Below are positions 26,011 through 33,822 of a stretch of 64,000 nucleotides of DNA, in pieces. Each line of letters starts with the position of its first letter. Positions within the stretch are counted from its first letter, which is position 1. The notes under the pieces were generated by a model. The model did no database searches, had not been told where the DNA came from, and saw only the letters and a list, made by a program, of their open reading frames with translations. Origin of the DNA: Marinihelvus fidelis. Its GTDB lineage: Bacteria > Pseudomonadota > Gammaproteobacteria > Xanthomonadales > SZUA-36. The stretch covers positions 332,209-396,208 of the forward strand of contig NZ_VYXP01000005.1 of the NCBI RefSeq assembly GCF_008725655.1. The letters run 5' to 3'. The translations under genes were made by a program, and so were the position numbers.

Positions 26011-26033
26011 ATACTGCTGTATCGCGGTAGTAT
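26011..26033. promoter_or_regulatory. candidate higBA-2 operator
   Basis: An imperfect inverted repeat ATACTGC...GTAGTAT (six of seven positions paired) lies 23 bases before the toxin start. The location suits autorepression by the HigA protein. This is inference from position. Confidence 0.35.
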
Positions 26034-26055
26034 CGCTTTGCGTTAGCGTTTCTTG

Positions 26056-26337
26056 ATGATTCGAAGTTTCCGTAATAGGTCATCAAGGTACGTGGCTGAA
26101 GGCCTCGCGACCCGGAAGCTTCCTGCAACTTTGCGAGACAAGGCACGGGAAGTACTGGATGAGCTTAACGCGGCCCGTCACCTGAATGATCTTCGGGCAT
26201 TTCGTTCCTTCCGCCTGGAGAAGTTGAAAGGCAACCGTGCCGGGCAGTACAGCATTCTCATCAATCGTCAGTATCGTGTCTGCTTTGAATGGCGGAACGG
26301 CGATGCATTTGATGTAGAAATTGTCGACTACCATTGA
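26056..26337 (+). CDS. higB: HigB/RelE-family toxin (module 2)
   Basis: 93 residues from the ATG at 26056. MIRSFRNRS near the start, LRAFRSFRLEKLKGNRAGQYSI and the end NRQYRVCFEWRNGDAFDVEI match the plasmid-maintenance 'killer' HigB group, a RelE-fold ribosome-dependent mRNA interferase. The antitoxin follows after 15 bases. This family is different from the HigB of module 1. Confidence 0.85.
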   Translation: MIRSFRNRSSRYVAEGLATRKLPATLRDKAREVLDELNAARHLNDLRAFRSFRLEKLKGNRAGQYSILINRQYRVCFEWRNGDAFDVEIVDYH

Positions 26338-26352
26338 AACCAGTGTGATCAG

Positions 26353-26706
26353 ATGACCAGATTCCGAATTCCACATTCACATCCGGGAAAGCACCTGAAG
26401 CGGCTCATGGATGAATGGAGCCTGACCCAATATCGCCTGGCCAAAGACATCGACGTTCCTCAGACAAGGATCATGGAGATCATTCGGGGAAAACGTGCGA
26501 TTACTGCGGATACAGCAATACGTCTGTCTCGGTATTTCAATATGACGGCGGAGTTTTGGCTGAACCTGCAGGCAAACTACGAGATCGACCAGGCCAGGAC
26601 GAACGTCGGTCAGGAAGCCTACCAGGCGATCCAGATGATGCCGGCCATCAAAGCAAGGCTGGACAGTGATGAGCATGAAAGCTTGACTGAAGCCAGCGCA
26701 CCTTAA
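26353..26706 (+). CDS. higA: HigA-family XRE antitoxin (module 2)
   Basis: 117 residues. HPGKHLKRLMDEWSLTQYRLAKDI (interrupted here by function) leads an XRE helix-turn-helix, followed by PQTRIMEIIRGKRAITADTA and AEFWLNLQANYEI, the usual signature of HigA/VapI antitoxins. It binds the toxin and represses the operon. The stop codon is followed one base later by the first 23-bp repeat unit. Confidence 0.85.
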   Translation: MTRFRIPHSHPGKHLKRLMDEWSLTQYRLAKDIDVPQTRIMEIIRGKRAITADTAIRLSRYFNMTAEFWLNLQANYEIDQARTNVGQEAYQAIQMMPAIKARLDSDEHESLTEASAP

Positions 26707-26707
26707 T

Positions 26708-26776
26708 GGCTTTATCCTGTCTGCCAAATTGTCTATAGCCACTTTGCCAGGTTCGCTATAGCAGCCACCTGCGCTT
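26708..26776 (+). repeat. 23-bp tandem repeat array A
   Basis: Three units start at 26708, 26731 and 26754, 23 bases apart. The second reads GTCTATAGCC-ACTTTGCCA-GGTT; the first and third are degenerate (GGCTTTATCC..., CGCTATAGCA...). The shared core is (G/T)CTATAG(A/C)C plus TGCCA. The array lies between higA-2 and the holin-like gene. Confidence 0.7.
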
Positions 26777-26838
26777 TACCCACCTCACCCCCCGGTGTAC
26801 CGTCAATTCTCCATAACGTCTGGTTGGAGGATCGGAAC

Positions 26839-27204
26839 ATGGGTGCATTAATCGGTGCGATTATCGCCATCGCGATTGCCGCGGTGGTGTCTGGCGTGGT
26901 GATCTGGGTGGTCAGCAAGCTGAACCTGGGGCTGAAGGTCGATGGCTTTGGGGCGGCGATCATTGCCGGCCTGGTGATCGGCATTCTTTCCTGGCTGGTG
27001 GGCATGTTTGTGCCTGGGCTGACCGGGATTGTGGGCGCGATCATTAACCTGGTCATCGCGGCCGCGGTGATCTACCTGGCGGGCTCGATGTTGAAGGGGC
27101 TGACCGTGAATGGATTTGGCGGCGCGTTTATTGCCGCGGTGGCCATTGCGTTGATCCAGTTTCTGCTGGCGATCTTGCTGGTGGGTGCGATCAGCACGAC
27201 ATGA
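26839..27204 (+). CDS. four-helix membrane protein, holin-4_2-like
   Basis: 121 residues from the ATG at 26839 with GGAGGA upstream. It is almost entirely hydrophobic with four membrane helices (about 4-26, 35-55, 60-85, 95-118). Two NGF/DGFG turns (KVDGFGAAIIAG, TVNGFGGAFIAA) repeat with ~55-residue spacing and indicate an internal duplication, as in the phage holin superfamily IV (DUF360-like) proteins. These are widespread chromosomal membrane proteins of unknown role. Both flanks carry 23-bp repeats. Confidence 0.6.
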   Translation: MGALIGAIIAIAIAAVVSGVVIWVVSKLNLGLKVDGFGAAIIAGLVIGILSWLVGMFVPGLTGIVGAIINLVIAAAVIYLAGSMLKGLTVNGFGGAFIAAVAIALIQFLLAILLVGAISTT

Positions 27205-27212
27205 GCCTGGTC

Positions 27213-27294
27213 GGCTATAGCCACTTTGCCCAAATGGCTTTAGCCAAACTGCCAGATTGGCTATAGACGAATTGCCAGACTGGCTATAGACGGG
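27213..27294 (+). repeat. 23-bp tandem repeat array B
   Basis: Units start at 27213, 27236, 27259 and 27282, exactly 23 bases apart. Three begin GGCTATAG and one GGCTTTAG; positions 14-19 are mostly TTGCC or CTGCCA. The fourth unit is cut short where the terminator stem begins. The array follows the holin-like gene by eight bases. Confidence 0.75.
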
Positions 27295-27323
27295 AAAGCC
27301 CGGCCTTCGAGCCGGGCTTTTTT
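27295..27323 (+). terminator. intrinsic terminator
   Basis: Stem AAAGCCCGGC / GCCGGGCTTT around the loop CTTCGA, with the T-run at 27318-27323. It ends the holin-like transcript after the 23-bp repeat array. Confidence 0.85.
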
Positions 27324-27398
27324 GTGCCTGGTTGTCGTCAAAACGCATCCCTAAGCGTCATAAGCAATCAAAAGATGTCATAAAAAGTCAATAATCCG

Positions 27399-27433
27399 TT
27401 GACAAACAGATATACCTAGTAACATAGTATACC
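27399..27433 (+). promoter_or_regulatory. candidate TonB-receptor promoter with GGTATA operator sites
   Basis: TTGACA at 27399-27404 is a perfect -35; CATAGT (27423-27428) is a possible -10 at 18-base spacing. On the minus strand this region carries GGTATAC (27433-27427) and GGTATAT (27416-27410) as direct repeats with starts 17 bases apart. They share half-sites with the palindromes at 37563 and 39707. The regulator encoded at 37659 is NanR-like, and NanR is known to bind GGTATA repeats. Confidence 0.5.
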
Positions 27434-27503
27434 AGTGAGGCTCAAAACAGTCCGTTACTCCCCATGGGCAAAGTGGACGACATTCACCAGTAGAGGCATA
27501 ACG

Positions 27504-30449
27504 ATGAAACCAAGTACTTCAGGACTTAAATTGTCAGCGCTCGGTCGCCTGGCGACAGCGATCATGCTGTGTGTTTCCACCGGCGCCCTGGCGCAGGACG
27601 AGGAAGACGCCGATGATGTCGAAGGCCTTTTGGAGGAGGTCGTCGTCACCGGTACCATGATCAAGAACGCTGCGGTCACCGCGGCATCACCGGTGCAGGT
27701 GGTGGGCGCGGACATGATCGAGGACCTGGGCACGGTCAACCTCCAGGACACGCTGGAGCGCCTGCCGGTCTACGGCATTGCGGGTTCCAGCCGCACGACC
27801 TCGAATACCGACATTACCGAGGTGGGTTCATCCACCGTCAACCTGCGTAACCTGGGTGCCGACCGCACGCTGGTGCTGGTGGACGGCAAGCGCGTGGTGG
27901 CCGGAACGCCCGGCTCCACCCAGGTCGACCTGGCGATGATTCCGCCGGACTTTATTGAGCGCGTCGACACCCTTACCGGTGGCGCCTCGGCCATTTACGG
28001 CTCCGACGCCGTGGTGGGTGTGGTCAACATGATCTACAAGCGCGACTTCGAAGGCCTGGTGTTCAACGGCCAGGCGGGCATCTCCGCCGAGGGCGATGAC
28101 GAGCAGTACAAGGCCAGCGTCACCGGCGGCGTGAATTTTGCCGAAAACCGCGGCAACTTCATGTTCAATATCGGCTGGTCGGACCAGGGTCTGGTCAGTT
28201 CGCAGGACCGCACCCGTACTGACGATGATTACGCCAGCCTGGGCCACAACACCCGTGACCCGAGCACCGTGTTCGAGCAGACCATCAGCCGCTCCGGCGT
28301 GATTCCGGCCGGTATTGTCCAGGCCGGTGGTATCAATTACACCTTTGACGACGCCAGTAACGCGGTGGTCTGGGGTGGCTCGCAGGACGAGCGCTTCAAC
28401 CGTAACGAGTACCGCGCTATCGCCTCGCCGGTTGATCGGCTGACCTTTGCCATTCGCGCGATCTACGACCTGGGCGACAACGCCAACATCTTTCTGGATG
28501 GCACCTACGGCAAGGTCGAGTCGCGGACCTACTTCGAGCCGTCGCCGTTCGTGGGCACCGACTCGGTGCTGGGTATCGGCGTACCGCTGAACCTTGAGAA
28601 CTGGCTGCTGAACCCGGCTACGGGTGAAGTCCAGCTGGTGCGTAACCCGTTCATGCCTGACGTGGTCTACAACAGCGGCGTTGATTCCAACGGTGATGGC
28701 CTGCGTGACGCCGGCTTCAACTCGCGCTTGACGCAGTTCGGCCCCGGCACCCGCCTGGCGCCGGTGGATCGCGACACCTTCCGTACCGTCATGGGCGTGG
28801 AAGGCCTGGTCGGGGACAGCGACTGGGCCTACGAGACCTTTGTCTCCTATGGTCGCAGCACGCTGAATGGCCGCATGGACGGCCTGTTCCACGGTCCCAA
28901 CCTGCGCAACGCGCTGACGGTGGGCCAGGACGTGTTTGACCTGGATGGCGATGGCGATACCACCGACGCGGTGTGTGTCGATGCTGCTGCCCGGTCCAAC
29001 GGTTGTGTGCCGGCCAACATGTTTGGCGATAACAACATGACCGAAGCCATGCTCGCATACGTCAACGGCTCGCTGATCCAGAACTCCGAGCAGGAAATGA
29101 AAGTGATCGCAGGCAACCTGGCCGGCTCCGTGTTCGACCTGCCGGCGGGCCCGGTGCTGATCGCCACCGGTGTGGAGTACCGCGAGGAATCCAGTTCTCA
29201 CGTGTTCGACCCGCTGTCGAACTCCGCGCAGAACGGCTACACGCAGCAGACCAACACCGAGGGTGAGCTGGACGTTTCGGAGGTGTTCCTGGAAGTAAAC
29301 GTGCCGATCCTGGACAGCCTGACCATGCGCGCGGCCGGTCGTTACTCCGATTACTCGACGGTCGGCGGTGTGACGGCATTCGACGCCGGCATCGAGTGGT
29401 CACCGACGGACGACCTGCGCTTCCGCGCGGCTTACGCGCAGGCGGTGCGTGCGCCAAACATCGGTGAGCTGTTCGCCGCACCTAACGCGGGGATCTCGTC
29501 TATCAATGACCCCTGTGAGGGTGTGAACATTGCGGACACCGGCGAGCTGGCGACCAACTGTAAGAACGACCCGGGTGTGCTGGCCAACATGAACGCCAAC
29601 GGCGGCGTGTTCACGCTGAATCAGTCAGACATCCAGGGCGTGGGCACGCTGTCGGCCAATAACCCGAATATCGCCGAGGAAACCGGCGAGACGATGACAT
29701 TCGGGGCGGTGTGGACGCCGGGCTTCCTGAACGGCCTGGCGCTGACCGTCGACTACTGGGATATCGAGATCGAGGACGCCATTTCGCGTGTGTCCACGGC
29801 GACGGTGTTGAACAAGTGCTACGAAGAAAGCCTGTCAGAGTTCTGTGACTTCGTCACCCGCCGTACCGTCGAGGCCACGCCGTACAGCGCCGGCTCCGTC
29901 GAGCAGGTGGTTCGCGGCCTGGTCAACAGCGGTGGCAGCTGGGCCGAGGGTATCGACCTGACCGCCAGCTACGCGCATGACCTGTTCGGCGGCTTCGCCA
30001 ACTACAGCCTGAGCTACACCCACCTGCTGGAGAAGGGCATCATCCCGCTCACCGGCGATGCGGAGAACGAGTCCGTGGGCGAGATCGGCGATCCGGAAAA
30101 CCGCTGGTTCGCCAGCATTGGTTGGGAGCTGGACAACTTCAGCGCCAGCCTGATGGGCGAGTTTATCGGCGAGTCCTACCTGGATGACGAGTACTGGATG
30201 GGCCGATTCGGCGCCGATGCCGGCAAGGAGAACTTCAAGGTCGACTCGGTGCTGTACATCGATATGCAGCTGAAGTACCTGTTTGGCGAGCACTACGAAG
30301 TTTACGTGGGCGCCAACAACCTGTTTGATGAAGATCCGGCGCCGCTGTACGGCGGTGTGGCCGGCGGCAGCGCGGACTACGGCACCAACCCGGGTGTCTA
30401 CGACGCCATCGGGCAGCGCTTCTACGCGGGCGTGACCGCAAGGTTCTAA
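27504..30449 (+). CDS. TonB-dependent receptor
   Basis: 981 residues from the ATG at 27504, preceded by AGAGG. The signal peptide ends near GALAQ. A TonB-box-like segment, LEEVVVTGTMI, is followed by the plug domain (~55-180: VQVVGADMIEDLG, LRNLGADRTLVLVDGKR, ERVDTLTGGASAIYGSDAV). The 22-strand barrel ends in the usual aromatic residue (VTARF). It imports an outer-membrane substrate, probably oligosaccharide released from plant polysaccharide, given the adjacent sugar-acid genes. It has its own promoter and a likely terminator, so it is a single transcription unit. Confidence 0.9.
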   Translation: MKPSTSGLKLSALGRLATAIMLCVSTGALAQDEEDADDVEGLLEEVVVTGTMIKNAAVTAASPVQVVGADMIEDLGTVNLQDTLERLPVYGIAGSSRTTSNTDITEVGSSTVNLRNLGADRTLVLVDGKRVVAGTPGSTQVDLAMIPPDFIERVDTLTGGASAIYGSDAVVGVVNMIYKRDFEGLVFNGQAGISAEGDDEQYKASVTGGVNFAENRGNFMFNIGWSDQGLVSSQDRTRTDDDYASLGHNTRDPSTVFEQTISRSGVIPAGIVQAGGINYTFDDASNAVVWGGSQDERFNRNEYRAIASPVDRLTFAIRAIYDLGDNANIFLDGTYGKVESRTYFEPSPFVGTDSVLGIGVPLNLENWLLNPATGEVQLVRNPFMPDVVYNSGVDSNGDGLRDAGFNSRLTQFGPGTRLAPVDRDTFRTVMGVEGLVGDSDWAYETFVSYGRSTLNGRMDGLFHGPNLRNALTVGQDVFDLDGDGDTTDAVCVDAAARSNGCVPANMFGDNNMTEAMLAYVNGSLIQNSEQEMKVIAGNLAGSVFDLPAGPVLIATGVEYREESSSHVFDPLSNSAQNGYTQQTNTEGELDVSEVFLEVNVPILDSLTMRAAGRYSDYSTVGGVTAFDAGIEWSPTDDLRFRAAYAQAVRAPNIGELFAAPNAGISSINDPCEGVNIADTGELATNCKNDPGVLANMNANGGVFTLNQSDIQGVGTLSANNPNIAEETGETMTFGAVWTPGFLNGLALTVDYWDIEIEDAISRVSTATVLNKCYEESLSEFCDFVTRRTVEATPYSAGSVEQVVRGLVNSGGSWAEGIDLTASYAHDLFGGFANYSLSYTHLLEKGIIPLTGDAENESVGEIGDPENRWFASIGWELDNFSASLMGEFIGESYLDDEYWMGRFGADAGKENFKVDSVLYIDMQLKYLFGEHYEVYVGANNLFDEDPAPLYGGVAGGSADYGTNPGVYDAIGQRFYAGVTARF

Positions 30450-30482
30450 GTCGGGTGATGCCGTTAGAGCCAACGGCGTCTG

Positions 30483-30517
30483 GGAGCGGTCGCGTTTGTG
30501 GCCGCTCCTGTTTTGTT
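30483..30517 (+). terminator. probable terminator/attenuator after the TonB receptor
   Basis: GGAGCGG (30483-30489) pairs with CCGCTCC (30502-30508), followed by a T-rich stretch TGTTTTGTTT. It lies 28 bases before the RuBisCO-like gene and could allow partial read-through. Confidence 0.6.
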
Positions 30518-30536
30518 TCTGGAATAAGGATGTTGC

Positions 30537-31802
30537 ATGACTGATCAACGCGTCCGGGCGACGTACCGGATCGAGACGGCCTTTGCGCTGGCCGACGCCG
30601 CGGCGTCGATGGCGGGGGAGCAGTCGACCGGGACTTTCGTCCGCGTACCCGGCGAGACCGACGAGATGCGCGAGGCGCACGCCGCGCGGGTCGAATCGCT
30701 GACCGACCTGGGGCCGGTGGAACGGCCTTCCCTGCCCGGCTCCGGCCTGCCGGCCGGCGGCGGCGAGCGCCGCGCGGCCCAGGTCACGTTGTCGTGGCCG
30801 GTATCCAATTTCGGGCCATCGTTGCCCAACCTGCTGGCCACCGTGGCCGGCAACCTGTCCGAGCTGAAGGCCTTTTCCGGCCTGAAGCTGGTCGACCTGC
30901 AACTGCCGCCGGTGTTCCTGGAGCGCTACCAGGGCCCGCAGTTCGGCGTTGATGGCACGCGTCGTCTGGCCGGTGTCTATGACCGGCCGATGATCGGTAC
31001 CATCATCAAGCCCAGCGTCGGCATGTCGCCGGCAGTGACGGCCGAGCTGGTCGAGCGCCTGCTGTCTTCCGGTGTCGACTTTATCAAGGACGATGAGCTG
31101 CAGGCCGATGGGCCGCACTGCCCGTTCAATGAGCGCGTGTCCGCGGTTATGCGGGTCATTCGTGAGCATGCCGACAAGACCGGGAAAAAGGTCATGTACG
31201 CCGCCAACATCACCGGCGACATCGACGAGATGCTGGCCCGCCACCAGCACGTGCTGGACGAGGGTGGCACCTGCATCATGGTGAGCATGAACTCGGTGGG
31301 ACTGCCGGCGATGAAGGCGCTGCGGGCCGAATCGCAGCTGCCCATCCACGGCCACCGCAACGGCTGGGGCATGCTGGGCCGTTCGCCGGCGCTGGGCATG
31401 AGCTTTATCGCCTACCAGAAGCTGTGGCGCCTGGCGGGCATCGACCATACCCATGTGAACGGCATCGACAACAAATTTTGCGAGGACAATGACAGCGTTG
31501 TTGCGTCCGCGCGTGAGTGCCTGGCGCCGATGTTCGAGCCGCCGCACCCCGGCTGCGAGATCATGCCGGTGTTTTCCTCCGGCCAGTCGGCCCGGCAGGT
31601 GGCGGCCACCTACCAGGCGCTGGGCAGTACCGACCTGATCTACGCGGCCGGCGGCGGCATCGTTGCCCACCCGGGCGGGCCCGCGGCCGGTGTGACGGCG
31701 CTGCAGCAGGCCTGGGCGGCGGCGGTGGACAGCGTGCCCGTGGAAGAGGCCGCGCGTGAACACCCCGAGCTGGCGGCCGCGCTGGGGGCCTTCAAAAAGT
31801 GA
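30537..31802 (+). CDS. oiaX: RuBisCO-like protein, OiaX-type 3-oxo-isoapionate-4-phosphate transcarboxylase/hydrolase
   Basis: 421 residues of the RuBisCO large-subunit superfamily. Visible active-site counterparts: GTIIKP (Lys158, equivalent to K175), DFIKDDE (Lys184, the carbamylated lysine, with Asp186 and Glu187), HGHRNGWG (His273), H306 and Lys313 (loop 6, equivalent to H327 and K334), PVFSSGQS and YAAGGGIVAHPGG (phosphate site). It is not a true RuBisCO. The neighbours oiaK, apnO and apnL are the known partners of OiaX, which converts 3-oxo-isoapionate 4-phosphate to 3-phosphoglycerate and glycolate. The assignment rests on that context. Its stop overlaps the kinase start (GTGA). Confidence 0.8.
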   Translation: MTDQRVRATYRIETAFALADAAASMAGEQSTGTFVRVPGETDEMREAHAARVESLTDLGPVERPSLPGSGLPAGGGERRAAQVTLSWPVSNFGPSLPNLLATVAGNLSELKAFSGLKLVDLQLPPVFLERYQGPQFGVDGTRRLAGVYDRPMIGTIIKPSVGMSPAVTAELVERLLSSGVDFIKDDELQADGPHCPFNERVSAVMRVIREHADKTGKKVMYAANITGDIDEMLARHQHVLDEGGTCIMVSMNSVGLPAMKALRAESQLPIHGHRNGWGMLGRSPALGMSFIAYQKLWRLAGIDHTHVNGIDNKFCEDNDSVVASARECLAPMFEPPHPGCEIMPVFSSGQSARQVAATYQALGSTDLIYAAGGGIVAHPGGPAAGVTALQQAWAAAVDSVPVEEAAREHPELAAALGAFKK

Positions 31803-33079
31803 CGCTGCGCTACGCTTTCTACGGCGATGACTTTACCGGTTCGACCGATGTGCTCGAGCAGCTGGCCGAGGGCGGCGTGAGCGCGGTGCTGTTCCTGCGC
31901 ACGCCGGACGCGGCGCTGCTGGACCGCTTCCCCGATGTCCAGGCCGTCGGCATTGCCGGCGACAGCCGCAGCCGCGGCCCGGAATGGATGGACGAGCACC
32001 TGGCCGACGCCTTCCGCGCCCTGCCCGCCGCCGACATCATCCACTACAAGATTTGCTCCACTTTCGACAGCGCTCCGCATACCGGCTCCATCGGTCGCGC
32101 CATCGAGATTGGCATTCGCCAGTTCGGCCAGCCGGTCGCGCTGCTGGTGGGCGCGCCGTACATGGGCCGCTACGTGGTCTACGGCAACCTGTTCGCGCGC
32201 GCCGGCGAGCAGGTCTATCGCATTGACCAGCACCCGACGATGAGCCGGCACCCGGTCACCCCGATGGACGAGGCCGACCTGCGCCTGCACCTGGCCGCGC
32301 AGACCGACGCGCGCGTGGCGCTGGTGCCGCTGGACCGCATCCGCGCGGGCCAGGCCGGCGAGGTGTTTGACCGGGCCGTGGAAGACGCCGATATCGTCCT
32401 GTTCGACAGCGTCGACCAGTCCGACCTGGAGCAGGCCGGCCAGGTGCTGCTGTCGCGCAATGTACATTTCATGGCTGGCAGCTCAGGGCTGACCCGGGCG
32501 CTGGTGCTGGCCTGGCCGGATACCGAGCCGGGTGCCGGCGTGGCCGGCGCTTCAGACGTGGGCGAGGTAGAACAGTTGCTGGTGGTCAGCGGCAGCTGCT
32601 CGCCGGTGACCGCACAACAGATCAACCGAGCCGCCGAGCGGGGTTTTGCCGTCCACGAGGTGGACGTGCCGGCCCTGCTGGCCGATGCCGGCGCCGAGGC
32701 CGCGCGGCTGCGGGCCGCGGCTCAGGCCGCGCTCGAAGCCGGGCAGTCCTGCGTCATCTGTTCCGCCCGGGGGCCGCTGGATAACGGCCATGTGCCCATC
32801 GGCGATAAACTGGGCAGCGTGCTGGGTTCAGTCGCCCATGACCTGATCCAGGCGACCGGGCTGCGGCGCGTGATGTTCGCCGGCGGCGACACCTCCAGTT
32901 ATGGTGTCTGCCAGCTGGGCGCCGAGGCGCTCACCTGGGCGGCGCCCATGGAACGCGGCGCGCCGATGGTGCGCGCCCACGCGGACGACCCGGCCATTGA
33001 CGGCCTGGAGATGGTGCTGAAAGGCGGCCAGGTGGGCGGTGAAGACTTTTTCGAAGTGGTCCGGCGCGGCCACGCCTGA
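31799..33079 (+). CDS. oiaK: DUF1537 four-carbon acid sugar kinase, OiaK-like 3-oxo-isoapionate kinase
   Basis: 426 residues, starting at GTG and overlapping the RuBisCO-like gene by four bases. The N-terminal substrate domain begins FYGDDFTGSTDVLEQLA, the diagnostic DUF1537 motif. The C-terminal nucleotide-binding domain contains VVSGSCSPVTAQQI and MFAGGDTSSYGVCQLG, and ends with GLEMVLKGGQVGGEDFFE. This family phosphorylates sugar acids with ATP. Next to an OiaX-like enzyme, the likely substrate is 3-oxo-isoapionate (4-phosphate product). Confidence 0.8.
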   Translation: MTLRYAFYGDDFTGSTDVLEQLAEGGVSAVLFLRTPDAALLDRFPDVQAVGIAGDSRSRGPEWMDEHLADAFRALPAADIIHYKICSTFDSAPHTGSIGRAIEIGIRQFGQPVALLVGAPYMGRYVVYGNLFARAGEQVYRIDQHPTMSRHPVTPMDEADLRLHLAAQTDARVALVPLDRIRAGQAGEVFDRAVEDADIVLFDSVDQSDLEQAGQVLLSRNVHFMAGSSGLTRALVLAWPDTEPGAGVAGASDVGEVEQLLVVSGSCSPVTAQQINRAAERGFAVHEVDVPALLADAGAEAARLRAAAQAALEAGQSCVICSARGPLDNGHVPIGDKLGSVLGSVAHDLIQATGLRRVMFAGGDTSSYGVCQLGAEALTWAAPMERGAPMVRAHADDPAIDGLEMVLKGGQVGGEDFFEVVRRGHA

Positions 33080-33099
33080 ACAATCAAGGAATTCCGTAT

Positions 33100-33765
33100 A
33101 TGTCGACGCTTGCCCTGGTTCACACCTCCCCGGTGCTGGCCCCGCTGTTCAATGAACTCGCCGCCCGCTTCGTGCCGGACGCGCGGGTGCTGCATTTCGT
33201 GGACGAGAGCCTGATCAAGAACACCATCGCCAGTGGCCGACTGGAAAAGGCCACGATGCGCCGGGTGATCAACCTGGTGGGCTCCACGTTTGATGCCGGT
33301 GCCGACGTGGCGCTGGTGACCTGCTCGTCGATCGGCCCGGCCGTGGACATGGCGGCGGCACTCTACGACCTGCCCGTCCTGCGCGTGGACCGGCCGATGG
33401 CGGAGGCTGCCGTGGCCGCCGGTGCGCGCATCGGCGTGGCGGCCACGCTGCCGACCACGCTCAAGCCCACCGTCGACCTGGTGAAGACGGTGGCGGCCGA
33501 AGCGGGCCGTGATATCGAGGTGGTCGAGCAGTTGTGTGAAGGCGCCTTCGAGGCGGTGATGGCCGGAGACGGCGCCACCCATGACCGCATTGTCGGCCAG
33601 GGCCTGACGGAAGGGCTGGCGGGCGTGGACGCCATCGTGCTGGCCCAGGCCTCGATGGCGCGCGTGCTCGACACGCTGCCGGAAGGGGCCCTGCAGGTGC
33701 CCGCGTATTCCAGCCCGGAACTGGGCATGCGGCGGGCCGCCGACGTACTGGCCGGGCGGGGCTAG
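33100..33765 (+). CDS. Asp/Glu/hydantoin racemase-family protein lacking one catalytic Cys
   Basis: 221 residues. The start is preceded by AAGGAA. The two-lobed racemase-like fold is suggested by VALVTCSSIGPAV (Cys75) in lobe one and DAIVLAQASMARV in lobe two. In true racemases the second motif carries a cysteine; here it is replaced (Gln183-Ala-Ser). A two-base racemisation is therefore unlikely, and an isomerase, decarboxylase or lyase activity is more plausible. It follows the kinase gene by 20 bases in the same operon but is not one of the textbook apionate enzymes I recall. Confidence 0.65.
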   Translation: MSTLALVHTSPVLAPLFNELAARFVPDARVLHFVDESLIKNTIASGRLEKATMRRVINLVGSTFDAGADVALVTCSSIGPAVDMAAALYDLPVLRVDRPMAEAAVAAGARIGVAATLPTTLKPTVDLVKTVAAEAGRDIEVVEQLCEGAFEAVMAGDGATHDRIVGQGLTEGLAGVDAIVLAQASMARVLDTLPEGALQVPAYSSPELGMRRAADVLAGRG

Positions 33766-33779
33766 CCCAAGCGGATTTC

Positions 33780-33800
33780 CGCCCCGGGCTCTCCGGGGCG
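33780..33800. terminator. GC hairpin between convergent genes
   Basis: CGCCCCGG (33780-33787) pairs with CCGGGGCG (33793-33800) around a five-base loop, between the racemase-family gene and the convergent hydrolase gene. There is no T-run, so termination is uncertain. Confidence 0.35.
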
Positions 33801-33822
33801 TACCCTCAACCAGCGAATCTGC

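Noticed and set aside
29835-31763. A 642-codon minus-strand frame across the TonB receptor and RuBisCO-like genes
   Set aside because: It spans two well-supported genes on the opposite strand and reads as a low-complexity His/Arg/Gly/Val-rich translation typical of antisense frames.
30537-31802. A true carbon-fixing RuBisCO
   Set aside because: The protein has the RuBisCO-like pattern with altered loops, there is no small subunit or phosphoribulokinase, and the neighbours indicate sugar-acid catabolism.
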